Source: Acidiphilium acidophilum
GTDB taxonomy: Bacteria > Pseudomonadota > Alphaproteobacteria > Acetobacterales > Acetobacteraceae
DNA length: 64,000 bases
Assembly (NCBI RefSeq): GCF_033842475.1
Contig: NZ_JAWXYB010000018.1
Span: 1,843,501 to 1,907,500 of the forward strand
Reading direction: 5' to 3'
Shown piece by piece: positions 8,258-17,467 of this stretch. The notes under the pieces are model-generated. The model ran no database searches. It saw nothing but the letters and a program-made list of their open reading frames with translations, and was not told where the DNA came from. Both the position numbers and the translations under genes were made by a program. Numbering within the stretch: position 1 is the stretch's first letter; the number at the start of each line of letters is the position of its first letter.

Positions 8258-10147
8258 TCAGAAGCCGAACATGTGATCGAAAGAGATCCGCGTGCCGCTC
8301 CGCTTGCCGTGATAGCCGAACAGGCGGCAGGTGGCGTCACGGATGATGACGTAGCCGCCGGTGGCGCGGCCGAGTTCGGCCTCGGTGAAGATCGACCAGG
8401 GCTCGACCGTTGCAGATCCGGAACAGGCGATTTCCAGCGCGCGTTCGGCAACCGGGATGCCGGTGGCGTCGTGCAGGATCAGGGTGGTGGCCGAGTGCCG
8501 GTGCCACGGGGCGGATGACGGGTAGGCGAGGACGCAGAAGCTCTGGCGGTCGGGCCTGCCGAGATCGAGGAACAGCCGGGTCGAGAGGCCGGGCGGCGGG
8601 CCGGCATAGGATTGCGGCTCGCCCTTCCAGGTCATCAGCGTGTTGAACATATGCGCGCCGAAACTGGTTTCGGCGGCGTGGGTGCCGTCGCGCCGCTCGT
8701 AGCGGAACAGGCCGTGGAGCCAGCCATCGGCCTCGCCGCCCTGCGAGAAATCGTACATCAGCTCGGCGTGGCCGCCTTCGGGCAGGGCGTCGGGGGTGAG
8801 GATGTCGTCGAGGTCGATCGCGAAGGCGTGGTCGCGCGGCAGCGCGCCGTAGCTTCGTTCGGCGATCTGGGTGCCGTCGGGGGCGAAGATTTCGAGGCGG
8901 ATCGGCAGGGTGGATTGGGTATGGGCCATCGGGGTCGGCAGGGCGATCGAGGTGAAGTCGCGGCGGGGCAGAACCGGGAACGGCAGCAGGAAACCGCGCC
9001 CGAGCAAAGGCGACAGAGTGCGCAGCGTGGGATCGGGTTTCAGGTCGGCGCGTTCGACGTTGACATGGGCGATTCTCGTGCGGCCCATGCGGGTGACCTC
9101 GTAGCGCGGGCGCACGACGTGGCGACCGGCGCGGAGTTCGATCTGGGCGGGCCAGCGGAGATCGGGCAGAAGATCGGCGACGTCGATCGCGCGCGTGGCG
9201 AAGGCGGGGATCGGCGCGGTGAGCGGCACCGGGGTTTCCGCCCCCATCCGGTCGAGGCTGACCGCACCGGGGGCGATCGGCACGGCGTGGCTGTTCTGGA
9301 GCCACAGCACCACACGCTCGTCATCGCGCGGGGCGGGCAGTCCGGCGAAGCGCTCGGAGGGCCAGGCATTGGCATCATGGGTGCAGGACAGGCTGTCCGA
9401 GCCATCGGTGGCGTAGGTGTCGAGCGCGTATTTCACCACATCGTGCCCGGCGACGCCGATGGCGTGGATGAACAACTGGCCGGTGAACGGGCCGAGATTA
9501 TGGGCGCGGCGGACATCGCCGCTCGCAAGCTCGATCGTGCCCGCGTGATCGGGGATCGGGCGTTCGAAATCGGCCAGCACCGTGCCGTCGGCATCGAACA
9601 GGCGGCACCAGAGCCGGATGTTTCTGCCACCATAGCCGGTCCAGTAATTCGCGGTGACCAGGCGGGTCGCCATATGGTCGTCATCGCGGAAGAAGGCGAA
9701 ATTCGTCGCGAAATTGAGCGGGTCAAGGTAGCGCCGCCTGTTGGTCAGCATGGTCTCGGGCAGGCGGACGGCATCGAGCGTGTGGATCGGGGTGCCGTGC
9801 GGCAGCAGTGGCTTGAGGCGCTCGGCGAGACGGTGGGCATCGAAGGCGGCGATCAGGACCGTGCGGGCTTTGGTGGTGGCAATCTCGGTGAGCGGGCGGG
9901 CGGCGATGCCGCCGCGTGGTGCCCCGATCGCCAGCGTGTCGTGAACGTAGACGCCTTCGACCGCGAATTCCGGGGCAAGGGCGCGCAACGGCGCGAAAAT
10001 CTGTTCGGGGTCGTAGATTGCGACCGGGCCGGTGGCGTTGAGTTCGGCGACCAGTTCCGCGAGCCGGGCGGCGGCGAGCGGGTGGGCGAGCGCCTTGTAG
10101 ACGGCATTGCCGCCGCGCAGATTGTCGAACGTGTCGATCTCAAGCAT
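8258..10147 (-). CDS. Uncharacterised 629-aa protein, probable beta-rich, glycan-cluster associated
   Basis: I do not recognise a named family. The N-terminal quarter (about 1-130) reads like a Rossmann-type sensor or receiver without catalytic motifs (IYDPEQIFAPLR, TVLIAAFDAHRLAERLKPLLP). The rest alternates short beta strands rich in aromatics and His/Asp (FFRDDDHMATRLV, NYWTGYGGRNIRLW), resembling tandem beta-sandwich domains. There is no signal peptide or membrane segment, so it is probably cytoplasmic. It starts 4 nt after the ELM1-family stop and sits between a glycosyltransferase pair and AsmA, which suggests a role in envelope polysaccharide or its regulation; that is inference only. 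Confidence 0.75.
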   Translation of the reverse strand: MLEIDTFDNLRGGNAVYKALAHPLAAARLAELVAELNATGPVAIYDPEQIFAPLRALAPEFAVEGVYVHDTLAIGAPRGGIAARPLTEIATTKARTVLIAAFDAHRLAERLKPLLPHGTPIHTLDAVRLPETMLTNRRRYLDPLNFATNFAFFRDDDHMATRLVTANYWTGYGGRNIRLWCRLFDADGTVLADFERPIPDHAGTIELASGDVRRAHNLGPFTGQLFIHAIGVAGHDVVKYALDTYATDGSDSLSCTHDANAWPSERFAGLPAPRDDERVVLWLQNSHAVPIAPGAVSLDRMGAETPVPLTAPIPAFATRAIDVADLLPDLRWPAQIELRAGRHVVRPRYEVTRMGRTRIAHVNVERADLKPDPTLRTLSPLLGRGFLLPFPVLPRRDFTSIALPTPMAHTQSTLPIRLEIFAPDGTQIAERSYGALPRDHAFAIDLDDILTPDALPEGGHAELMYDFSQGGEADGWLHGLFRYERRDGTHAAETSFGAHMFNTLMTWKGEPQSYAGPPPGLSTRLFLDLGRPDRQSFCVLAYPSSAPWHRHSATTLILHDATGIPVAERALEIACSGSATVEPWSIFTEAELGRATGGYVIIRDATCRLFGYHGKRSGTRISFDHMFGF

Positions 10148-10151
10148 CGGG

Positions 10152-11144
10152 TCAGATCCCCAGCAGGCGGCGCAGGGACTGGGCCGCCATCGGCGTGTCG
10201 TTCAGCGGGGCTGTGGGCCAAATCGCCAGCCGTCCCGCGAAGTCGCGGGCGCGGCCACAGGCGATCATGTCGTTCATGAACGCGCCGATCCGGGTCGATT
10301 TGCCCGGCAGCCGCGCCAGCATCACCGGGGCGGCGGTGGCGACCGCCTCGGAGACCATCGAGACCGAATCGGCGGTCACCACGATGGCGTCGGCCAAAGC
10401 GAGCATGCCGAAATAGGGGTTCTCGCCGGTCATGTCCCACAGATAGGCACCGCGCGGGGCCAGAGCCTCGTGCAGGGCGGCGCGGGCGGCGGCATCGGTG
10501 CGGCGCGAGGGGGTGAGCATCAGGCCGACCCGGTCGGCATCCATCATCGCGGCGAGCCCGCCGCCGAGGGCGCGCGCGGCGGCGGTATCGAGCCGGTAGC
10601 GGCCATTCGACCCGCCGATCAGCACGGCGACCAGCGGGCGCGGCAGAGCGGCGAATACCGGCGCCCAGCGGGCGCGGGCCTCGGCCAGCACCGCCTCGTT
10701 CACCCGGTGCAGCGCGGTGCGGGTGACGATGACGTTGGGGCCGGTGATGTCGTCATGCTTCGCGGCGAGCACGACATCGAACCGGTCGAGGTCCATGCGC
10801 GGGTGCTGGATGATCACGCCGGGCAGGTCCGGCCTGCGCAGGGCGGCGATCAGCCGTGCGGCGGCACCGCCCGCGCCGATCAGCAGGTTGCCGTCCGGCG
10901 GGGCGAGGGCGGCGGGGGCGACGGCGCAGCGGGCATCCGGCCAGAGCATCGGCGAGAGGTAGTTCCACGGGGTTTTCGGCACGATGGTGCGGCAGTCGGT
11001 CGCGAAGCCGGCGGCTTCGGCGAGGCCGAGCGCCTGCGAGCGCAGCCCGGCAAGGTCGGTGCACAGAATCCGCGCGGTCAGGGTGGGCAGGTTTGGCGCG
11101 GTGAGCGTAGCGCGGTCGGCACTTGTCAGGATCGATGCGGCCAT
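10152..11144 (-). CDS. ELM1-family (DUF1022) GT-B-like protein
   Basis: A 330-aa protein of the family named after mitochondrial fission factor ELM1, whose bacterial members look like GT-B glycosyltransferases. Supporting segments are VLIGGSNGRYRLD (about residue 170), MLTPSRRTDAAAR, and the C-terminal DMTGENPYFGMLALADAIVV followed by TADSVSMVSEA, a nucleotide-sugar-like site. The biochemical role in bacteria is not settled. ATG 11144 is used because the family similarity starts there; upstream codons are Pro/Ser-rich noise. It lies 31 nt after the glycosyltransferase gene and 4 nt before the unknown 629-aa gene. Confidence 0.85.
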   Translation of the reverse strand: MAASILTSADRATLTAPNLPTLTARILCTDLAGLRSQALGLAEAAGFATDCRTIVPKTPWNYLSPMLWPDARCAVAPAALAPPDGNLLIGAGGAAARLIAALRRPDLPGVIIQHPRMDLDRFDVVLAAKHDDITGPNVIVTRTALHRVNEAVLAEARARWAPVFAALPRPLVAVLIGGSNGRYRLDTAAARALGGGLAAMMDADRVGLMLTPSRRTDAAARAALHEALAPRGAYLWDMTGENPYFGMLALADAIVVTADSVSMVSEAVATAAPVMLARLPGKSTRIGAFMNDMIACGRARDFAGRLAIWPTAPLNDTPMAAQSLRRLLGI

Positions 11145-11175
11145 GGCGGCGTTTTGGGTCCGGCTCCCGGTTTCG

Positions 11176-12372
11176 TCAACTGATCCCGCTCGCGGCGAGG
11201 GCGGCGGCGAGTGGCGCGAGGCCCAGAGCGGCGGTGACCCCTGCCCTGCCCCGTGCGGCGAGAGCGTGGCGGGCGGCCTTGTCATCGGCCAGGGCGCGGA
11301 GGCGGTTTGCGGCATCGCCGATGTCGGGTTCGGCCCAGAGGGCGGCGGCGTCGGCATAGGTGCCGCGCGCATCCGCCACCGGGACGAGGCGGTGGGCGAC
11401 CAGAGAGGCGCTGTCGTGGTTCATGAATTGCAGCGTGCCGGACCAGCCGGTGGCGACGACCGGGATGCCGCGCAGCATGGCTTCGGCGGGAACCAGGCCG
11501 AAGCCTTCGGCGCGGTGGAGCGAGAGCAGGATGTCGGCGCTGGCGAGCAGGGTGCGGAGCCGTTCGGCGGGCCAGGAGTCGTCGATCAGGCGGATATTGG
11601 GCGCGCCCGCGATGGCGGCGGCGAGGGTTTTCATGTCGGCGGGAAAGGCCGCACCGCCCGCGAGTTTGACGATCAGGATGCGGTCGGTGCGGTCGCCGAA
11701 AGCGGCGCGGTGGGCGGCGATGGCGGCGAGCGGGTTCTTTCGGGCGAAGCTCGCGCCGAGATTGGCGATCACCAGCGTCATCACGGCACCATCCGGCACG
11801 CCGAACCGGGCGCGGTCGGGGCTGGCCGGTGGCAGGTCGATCGCGGCGAGCGGATAGGGCACCAGCCGGACCCGGCCCGGATAGCGCGTTTCGATTGCCG
11901 CCTGAGTGAAAGCCGAGGGTGCCCAGATTTCGTGGATGTAGCCCCCTGCCCTGCCCCATGCGGTTGGCAGCGTGGCAAGTTCCCAGTTCCAGAAGCCGAT
12001 CACCCGGCGCCCGCGCAGGAAATCGCGCGGCGCGCGGGCGAGCATCAGCGGGATCGAGGGCGCGTTGACGTGAAGGAGCAATGCGGCATCGGGTGCCGCG
12101 CGGGCCGGGATCGGACGGCGCAGCACGCCGAGATCGATCGCGCCGCGATCCAGCCCGCAGCGCGCGATGCCGGCATGGAGCAGGCGCGCGGCTTCGCCGA
12201 GGCCCGAATTGCGCGTCATTTCGCCCATGGTGACGATGCCGGTGCTGGTGGCGGGGGAATGGGCGTCCGCGCGCGGTGCTGCGAGGCGGCAGGCGGCGTG
12301 AAGTGCCCCGCGGCGCGGGCCGGGCGGGATGGCGCGCCACAAGGCGTGCGCCGGGCCGATACCTTCAGCCAT
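11176..12372 (-). CDS. Group 1 (GT4-type) glycosyltransferase
   Basis: A 398-aa GT-B glycosyltransferase. The C-terminal nucleotide-sugar domain has the strand/helix pattern SADILLSLHRAEGFGLVPAEA, with the conserved Glu motif EGFGLVPAE, followed by MLRGIPVVATGWSG. The N-terminal domain has NSGLGEAARL and FWNWELATLP. No membrane segment is seen, so it acts at the cytoplasmic face. Donor and acceptor are unknown. It is the first gene of a minus-strand run with ELM1, the 629-aa protein and AsmA, and its start at 12372 faces the aspartoacylase-like gene. Confidence 0.87.
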   Translation of the reverse strand: MAEGIGPAHALWRAIPPGPRRGALHAACRLAAPRADAHSPATSTGIVTMGEMTRNSGLGEAARLLHAGIARCGLDRGAIDLGVLRRPIPARAAPDAALLLHVNAPSIPLMLARAPRDFLRGRRVIGFWNWELATLPTAWGRAGGYIHEIWAPSAFTQAAIETRYPGRVRLVPYPLAAIDLPPASPDRARFGVPDGAVMTLVIANLGASFARKNPLAAIAAHRAAFGDRTDRILIVKLAGGAAFPADMKTLAAAIAGAPNIRLIDDSWPAERLRTLLASADILLSLHRAEGFGLVPAEAMLRGIPVVATGWSGTLQFMNHDSASLVAHRLVPVADARGTYADAAALWAEPDIGDAANRLRALADDKAARHALAARGRAGVTAALGLAPLAAALAASGIS

Positions 12373-12496
12373 CGGAATGTCGCGCCGACGGTTGCAGCAA
12401 TTTCATCTCGGGGTAGAGTGCATTCATGGCGTATGTCTGGGGTTGTGCTTCGGGTTATCGTTCTGGGGGATCAATGTGTCGGGTGCGGAAGGCGTG

Positions 12497-13474
12497 ATGG
12501 ACGCAATCGCCAGCCTCGTGCAAGGCTCGGCGGCACCGGAATTGCCGCGCTTCACCGTGGAACTCGCGCCGCCGGACCTCTCGCCCTGGCTCGCGGGCAA
12601 TACCGGGGTGCGGGGATTCACCAGTTTCGCCGCGCCGCGCTCCGGGCCGCATGTGCTGATCCTTGCGCTGATCCACGGCAACGAACTGGGCGGTGCGATC
12701 GTGCTCGATGCGATGCTGCGGTCGAAACTGCGGCCGACGCGCGGGCGGCTGACGCTGGGATTTGCCAATCTCGATGCCTTCGCGCGGTTCGACGCCGAAA
12801 ATCCGATCGCGTCGCGCTTCATCGACGAGGATATGAACCGGGTGTGGGATCAGGCCACGCTCGACGGGCCGCGCCGCTCACGCGAACTTGATCGGGCGCG
12901 GGAAATCCGCCCGATCATCGATACCGTGGACTGGGTGCTCGACCTGCATTCGATGCTGTGGCCCTCCGATCCGCTGCTGCTGTGCGGCGAAGGGGCGCGG
13001 AGCAAGGCGCTGGCGCTCGCGATCGGGACGCCGGGGCTGGTGGTGGCCGATGGCGGCCATGCCGGCGGGCGGCGGCTGATCGATTATCCGCGCTTCACCG
13101 CCGCAACCGGCGATGCCGCCTCCGTGCTGGTCGAGGCCGGGCAGCACTGGCGGACGCCCACGGTGGCGCAGATGCAGGCGAGCGTGACCGCGCTGCTGCA
13201 CCATGCCGGGATGCTCGATGCCGGACCGGACACCAAAACGACGCCCCCGCCGCCGCGTTTCGCCGAGGTGACCCGGGTGATCACGGCCACCACCGGACGC
13301 TTCGCCTTCGTGCGACCGTTCCGGGGCGGCGAGGTGATCCCGGCACGAGGAACCCTGCTCGCCCATGACGGATCGGCGGAAATCCGCACACCCTATGACG
13401 ACTGCCTGATGGTGATGCCGAGCCACCGGACGGGGCGGGGGCATACGGCGGTGCGGTTGGCGCGGTTTAGTTGA
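12497..13474 (+). CDS. Succinylglutamate desuccinylase/aspartoacylase family hydrolase
   Basis: A 325-aa zinc-dependent carboxypeptidase-like (M14-related) amidohydrolase. The zinc ligands are visible as HGNE (His60, Glu63) and DLHS (His151), with the Arg-bearing DEDMNRVW in between, as in AstE and aspartoacylase. These enzymes remove acyl groups from N-acyl amino acids; the actual substrate is unknown and no arginine succinyltransferase pathway genes are nearby. ATG 12497 has GGAAGG 5 nt upstream; the frame is open for 56 more codons without similarity. It is divergent from the glycosyltransferase and ends just before repeat copy B. Confidence 0.87.
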   Translation: MDAIASLVQGSAAPELPRFTVELAPPDLSPWLAGNTGVRGFTSFAAPRSGPHVLILALIHGNELGGAIVLDAMLRSKLRPTRGRLTLGFANLDAFARFDAENPIASRFIDEDMNRVWDQATLDGPRRSRELDRAREIRPIIDTVDWVLDLHSMLWPSDPLLLCGEGARSKALALAIGTPGLVVADGGHAGGRRLIDYPRFTAATGDAASVLVEAGQHWRTPTVAQMQASVTALLHHAGMLDAGPDTKTTPPPPRFAEVTRVITATTGRFAFVRPFRGGEVIPARGTLLAHDGSAEIRTPYDDCLMVMPSHRTGRGHTAVRLARFS

Positions 13475-13495
13475 GGGACGGTAAGGAGAAGAAGG

Positions 13496-13611
13496 CTTCT
13501 TTTTTGTAAAAAAGAAGCAAAAAACTTTCGCTCCGCCGGGCCGCAGTTGTTGAAACCGCCCCAGTCCCGATTAACAGAAGTTTTTTGTTTCTTTTTTCCA
13601 AAAAAGAAACT
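13496..13611. repeat. AT-rich double-hairpin repeat, copy B
   Basis: Same architecture as copies A and C: a CTTCTTTTTTG/AAAAAAGAAGC hairpin with an AAAAAACTTT extension, a GC-rich spacer of about 48 bp, then the inverted partner AGTTTTTTG with a TTTCTTTTTT/AAAAAAGAAA hairpin. It lies between two convergent genes (aspartoacylase-like and alpha/beta hydrolase), where it could end transcription from both sides. Confidence 0.85.
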
Positions 13612-13624
13612 CTTTCTTCACCTT

Positions 13625-14479
13625 CTAATCCCGCCCCACCCGCGCCGCCAACATCGCCAGTTCCTCATTGAACTGGGCCGGGTGTTCCTGATGGGGGGCG
13701 TGGCCGCAGGCGGCGTAGCGGGAGAGTTTGGCATCCGGCACGTGGTTTGCGATGTGTTCGGCCATCGAGGGCAGGACGATGCCGTCTTCGTCGCCCTGGG
13801 AGATCAGGCACGGGCGGTCGAGGTTTTCCAGAGCCTCGGTGAAGTCGAGGGTGCGCATCAGCAGGAAGGCGCGGATCGCGGGCGGGGTGAGGCCGAGCAC
13901 GACCATGGCGCGTTCGATATCGGCGGTCGGCAGGGGTTTGTAGGTGGTGGCGTGGACGACGTGGCGGACGCCTTCGATCATCACGGCGGGGTCTTCGCTG
14001 GCGGCCATCAGGGCACCGTCGATGAAGCTTTCACCGATGTGGCGGGGCGGGTTGGACGAGATGACGGCGGCGCCGACGAAATTGACCGCACCGACGTTTT
14101 TGGTGCCGTGGCGGGCGAGGTAGTCGCCGATCACGAAGCCGCCATAGCTCCAGCCGACCAGGACCGGCTTTTTCAGGCTCAGGGCGATCATGACGGCGGC
14201 GATATCGTCGGCCCAGTGCGCGCCCGTTTGGTACATTTCGGGGTCGAGCGGTTTGTCGGAGAAGCCGTGGCCGCGCAGGTCCATGCAGACGATGCGGTAG
14301 GCCTCGCGGAGCGGCGAGTCGAACTGGTTGTGCCAGGAGAGGTAGGCCGCCGACCAGCCGTGGATGAACAGGATCGGCTGGGCGCCTTCGGGCCCCCATT
14401 CGCGGACGTGGAGGCCGACGCCGCCGGAGCCGAGCACGCGATGGACCTTGCCGGCCTCGTGGTCGATCATGTGTTTCAT
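13625..14479 (-). CDS. Alpha/beta-fold hydrolase
   Basis: A 284-aa alpha/beta hydrolase with FIHGW (oxyanion loop, near residue 38), the nucleophile elbow GWSYGG (Ser near residue 110), an Asp in SQGDEDG near residue 230 and the catalytic His in GHAPHQEHP near residue 262. There is no signal peptide, so it should be cytoplasmic. Relatives include haloalkane dehalogenases, epoxide hydrolases and esterases; sequence alone does not decide. It is 8 nt downstream of the LprI-like gene and therefore probably in the acs transcript. Confidence 0.88.
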   Translation of the reverse strand: MKHMIDHEAGKVHRVLGSGGVGLHVREWGPEGAQPILFIHGWSAAYLSWHNQFDSPLREAYRIVCMDLRGHGFSDKPLDPEMYQTGAHWADDIAAVMIALSLKKPVLVGWSYGGFVIGDYLARHGTKNVGAVNFVGAAVISSNPPRHIGESFIDGALMAASEDPAVMIEGVRHVVHATTYKPLPTADIERAMVVLGLTPPAIRAFLLMRTLDFTEALENLDRPCLISQGDEDGIVLPSMAEHIANHVPDAKLSRYAACGHAPHQEHPAQFNEELAMLAARVGRD

Positions 14480-14487
14480 ATCGTCTC

Positions 14488-14886
14488 CTATTGGCAGGCG
14501 GGATCGCCTTGTCTGCAGTCGGACCGCGCGAGCGTTCGGGCGCGGGCCCGGGTGAGTTCGGTGCGGCAGGTGAGAACTTCAAGCGGATGGATCGATCCGC
14601 CGATCGAGCCCGAGGTTCGATAGGCGCATTCGGCGTCGCGGTAGGTGATCCAGTCGCGTTCGGCCACGATGAGCAGGGGGCGGCGGGATGGGGCGAGATC
14701 GTGCATGACCCGGGTGTAGACCGCGTTGAGGCGGGCATCCGCAAGGGTGTAATCGGCTTGCGCCTGCTGGTTCATTTCGAGTTGAGTCTGGGCCCGCGCC
14801 GTAACCGGCAGGGCTGCGAGCGCGACGAGGGCGGCGCAGCCAAGCTTTAAGCCCAATCTCAGGCTCCGCCTTGGGGGGTGGCTCAT
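14488..14886 (-). CDS. LprI-like (DUF1311) secreted protein
   Basis: A 132-aa exported protein with a basic N-terminus and a hydrophobic stretch ending ARAQ (signal peptide cleavage near residue 32). The mature part carries the DUF1311/LprI N-terminal pattern: Q-Q-A-x-A-D, a long helix with DARLNAVY, and [12 protein letters not shown]. LprI was described as a lysozyme inhibitor in Mycobacterium; other members are of unknown function. Four Cys in the C-terminal half may form disulfides. Its start overlaps the stop of acs by 4 nt. Confidence 0.8.
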   Translation of the reverse strand: MSHPPRRSLRLGLKLGCAALVALAALPVTARAQTQLEMNQQAQADYTLADARLNAVYTRVMHDLAPSRRPLLIVAERDWITYRDAECAYRTSGSIGGSIHPLEVLTCRTELTRARARTLARSDCRQGDPACQ

Positions 14887-16817
14887 GCAGCGCGGTTGGC
14901 CACGAGGTCCTCCACCACGCTGGGGTCGGCGAGGGTCGAGATGTCGCCGAGGCTTTCGGTTTCATTGGCGGCGATCTTGCGGAGGATGCGGCGCATGATC
15001 TTGCCCGAGCGGGTTTTCGGCAGGCCGGGGGCCCAGTGGATTTCATCGGGCGCGGCGATCGGGCCGATTTCCTTGCGGACCCAGATGATGAGTTCGCGGC
15101 GGAGATCGTCGGTGGGGTCTTCGCCGCTGATCAGGGTGACGTAGGCGTAGATGCCCTGGCCCTTGACCTCGTGCGGGAAGCCGACGACGGCGGCTTCGGC
15201 GACTTTGGGGTGGGCGACGAGGGCGGATTCGACCTCGGCGGTGCCCATGCGGTGGCCGGAGACATTGATGACGTCATCGACCCGGCCGGTGATCCAGTAA
15301 TATCCGTCCGCGTCGCGGCGCGCGCCGTCACCCGAGAAGTAATAGCCGGGGAAGGTCGAGAAATAGGTCTGGATGAAGCGATCGTGGTCGCCGTAGACGG
15401 TGCGCATCTGGCCGGGCCAGCTATCGGCGAGGCAGAGATTGCCTTCGGTGGCGCCGTGCAACTCCCTGCCCTCGGCATCGACGATCAGCGGTTTCACGCC
15501 GGGTAGCGGCAGGCCGGCCGAGCCGGGTTTCTGGTCGATCGCGCCGGGCAGGCCGGTGATCAGGGTGCCGCCGGTTTCAGTCTGCCACCAGGTATCGACC
15601 ACCGGGCAGCGATCGTCGCCGACGACGTGGCTGTACCAGTACCAGGCTTCCGGATTGATCGGCTCGCCGACCGAGCCGAGGATGCGGAGCGAGGCACGCG
15701 AGGTGCGCTTCACCGGGGCATCACCGTCGCGCATCAGGGCGCGGATCGCGGTGGGGGCGGTGTAGAAGATGTTGACATTGTGCTTGTCGACGACCTGCCA
15801 GACCCGCGAGGTATCGGGGTAGTTCGGCACGCCTTCGAACATCAGGGTGGTGGCCCCGTTCGCGAGCGGGCCGTAGACGATGTAGGTGTGGCCGGTGACC
15901 CAGCCGACATCGGCGGTGCACCAGAAGATCTCGCCCTCGTGATAGTCGAACACGTATTGGTGGGTGAAGCTCGCCCAGACCATGTAGCCGCCGGTGGTGT
16001 GCAGCACGCCCTTGGGTTTGCCGGTCGAGCCGGAGGTGTAGAGGATGAACAGCGGGTCTTCCGCTTTCATCGGCTCGGGCGGGCACTCGGCGGGGACGGC
16101 GGCGGCGGCTTCGTGGTACCAGACGTCGCGGCCCGCGGTCATGGCGATGCTGGTGCCGGTTGCTTTGACCACGAGGACGGATTTGAGCATCGGGCAGGAT
16201 TTCAAGGCGGCATCGACATTGGTCTTGAGCGGAACCTTGCGGCCGCCACGGCGGCCTTCATCGGCGGTGATCAAGATGTTGGAATTGCAATCCTGGATGC
16301 GGTTGGCGAGGCTGTCCGGCGAGAAGCCGCCGAACACGACGGAGTGGATCGCGCCGATCCGCGCGCAGGCGAGCAGGGCGACGGCGGCTTCCACGATCAT
16401 CGGCATATAGATCGTGATGCGGTCGCCTTTTTTTGCGCCCAGCGCGACCAGCACGTTGGCCATGCGGCAAACGTCGGCGTGGAGTTCGCGGTAGGTGACG
16501 TGTCTGCTCTCGTTCGGGTCGTCGCCCTCCCAGATGATCGCGACCTGATCGCCCCTCGTGGCGAGGTGGCGGTCGAGGCAGTTGACCGAGGCGTTCAGCA
16601 CGCCGTCCTCGAACCATTTGATCGAGACATCGCCGGTGAAGCTGGTGTTCTTGATTTTGGTCGGGCTGGTGATCCAGTCGATCCGGTCCTTCTCGGCGGC
16701 CCAGAATGCATCGGGGTCGGCGGCGGCGCGGGCCGCCATATCGTCGTACTGGGCGCGGTTGACCAGGGCGTGAGCCGCGATTTCCGGCATGACCTTGACG
16801 CGTTCGGGATGGGACAT
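14883..16817 (-). CDS. acs: Acetate-CoA ligase
   Basis: A 644-aa AMP-forming acetyl-CoA synthetase, which activates acetate to acetyl-CoA through acetyl-AMP. The adenylate signature [11 protein letters not shown], the WWQTETGG motif and the C-terminal [10 protein letters not shown] (with the Lys that is reversibly acetylated in this family) are all intact. Length equals E. coli Acs to within a few residues. ATG 16817 is preceded by a strong GGAGGA; the frame upstream lacks similarity. Followed with a 4-nt overlap by the LprI-like gene. Together with maeB nearby it places acetate assimilation in this segment. Confidence 0.97.
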   Translation of the reverse strand: MSHPERVKVMPEIAAHALVNRAQYDDMAARAAADPDAFWAAEKDRIDWITSPTKIKNTSFTGDVSIKWFEDGVLNASVNCLDRHLATRGDQVAIIWEGDDPNESRHVTYRELHADVCRMANVLVALGAKKGDRITIYMPMIVEAAVALLACARIGAIHSVVFGGFSPDSLANRIQDCNSNILITADEGRRGGRKVPLKTNVDAALKSCPMLKSVLVVKATGTSIAMTAGRDVWYHEAAAAVPAECPPEPMKAEDPLFILYTSGSTGKPKGVLHTTGGYMVWASFTHQYVFDYHEGEIFWCTADVGWVTGHTYIVYGPLANGATTLMFEGVPNYPDTSRVWQVVDKHNVNIFYTAPTAIRALMRDGDAPVKRTSRASLRILGSVGEPINPEAWYWYSHVVGDDRCPVVDTWWQTETGGTLITGLPGAIDQKPGSAGLPLPGVKPLIVDAEGRELHGATEGNLCLADSWPGQMRTVYGDHDRFIQTYFSTFPGYYFSGDGARRDADGYYWITGRVDDVINVSGHRMGTAEVESALVAHPKVAEAAVVGFPHEVKGQGIYAYVTLISGEDPTDDLRRELIIWVRKEIGPIAAPDEIHWAPGLPKTRSGKIMRRILRKIAANETESLGDISTLADPSVVEDLVANRAA

Positions 16818-16888
16818 TGGCTTCCTCCGGCTTGGTTGCTGCCAGTATGGCAAGAATCGGCCCGGATCGGAAGGGCCGGGAAGCGCGT

Positions 16889-17353
16889 TCAGTGCTTCAG
16901 CAGAACGTCGCGCGCCTCGTTCAGCTTGTCGATCAGCCAGTCCGACCCGCCATGTTCGGGATTGGCGAACCATAGCATGTGACGGTAGGCTTCCAGCACT
17001 TCCTCGCGCGTGGTGCTCGGGGTCAGGCCGAACACCTCCAGCGCCTCGGAGCGCGACATGACTTTGGGCGGTGCGGCGGCACGGGGTTGGGGCGGCGGTT
17101 CCGATTTCGCGGGCGCCGTGCTGCCCGGCCATAGCGCGCCGATGAACGGCAGGATGCCGAGCACCACCACACCGTGGCGGAGGATGGCGGTGGCGGCGAA
17201 ACTAACTGCCAGCGAGAGCAGCACCCACAGAGCGGGGTGGCGCAACCCGTGATGCCAGTCCCGCCGGCCATCGGCCTGGGGCCAGAACAGGACGGCGAGC
17301 GCGGCAAGCGCCAGCACACCGGCGATGATCAGCCGGTCGAGGTCAGAAGTCAC
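16889..17353 (-). CDS. Membrane protein with degenerate J-like domain
   Basis: A 154-aa protein with two hydrophobic segments (about 5-23 and 41-73), a Pro-rich linker, and a C-terminal J-like domain (about 98-154). The domain matches the Tim14/Pam18-type short J-domain ([23 protein letters not shown], then [16 protein letters not shown]), but the catalytic HPD tripeptide that stimulates Hsp70 reads NPE (131-133). It may therefore be a non-stimulatory J-like partner, as Pam16 is to Pam18 in mitochondria. No Hsp70 gene is close. Lies between maeB and acs on the same strand. Confidence 0.75.
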   Translation of the reverse strand: MTSDLDRLIIAGVLALAALAVLFWPQADGRRDWHHGLRHPALWVLLSLAVSFAATAILRHGVVVLGILPFIGALWPGSTAPAKSEPPPQPRAAAPPKVMSRSEALEVFGLTPSTTREEVLEAYRHMLWFANPEHGGSDWLIDKLNEARDVLLKH

Positions 17354-17467
17354 CGCTTGGCGCCGCGCTGCGAGGGTAGGTTGTCATCCGGCACCATCGA
17401 AGCCATCAAAACGCGCGGCGAACAAGCGGGAAAATGCGGCAAACCGGGATTTCATCCAAAAAACCGG

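Noticed and set aside
16818-17132. N-terminal extension of acetyl-CoA synthetase
   Set aside because: Family similarity and a strong GGAGGA site begin at 16817.
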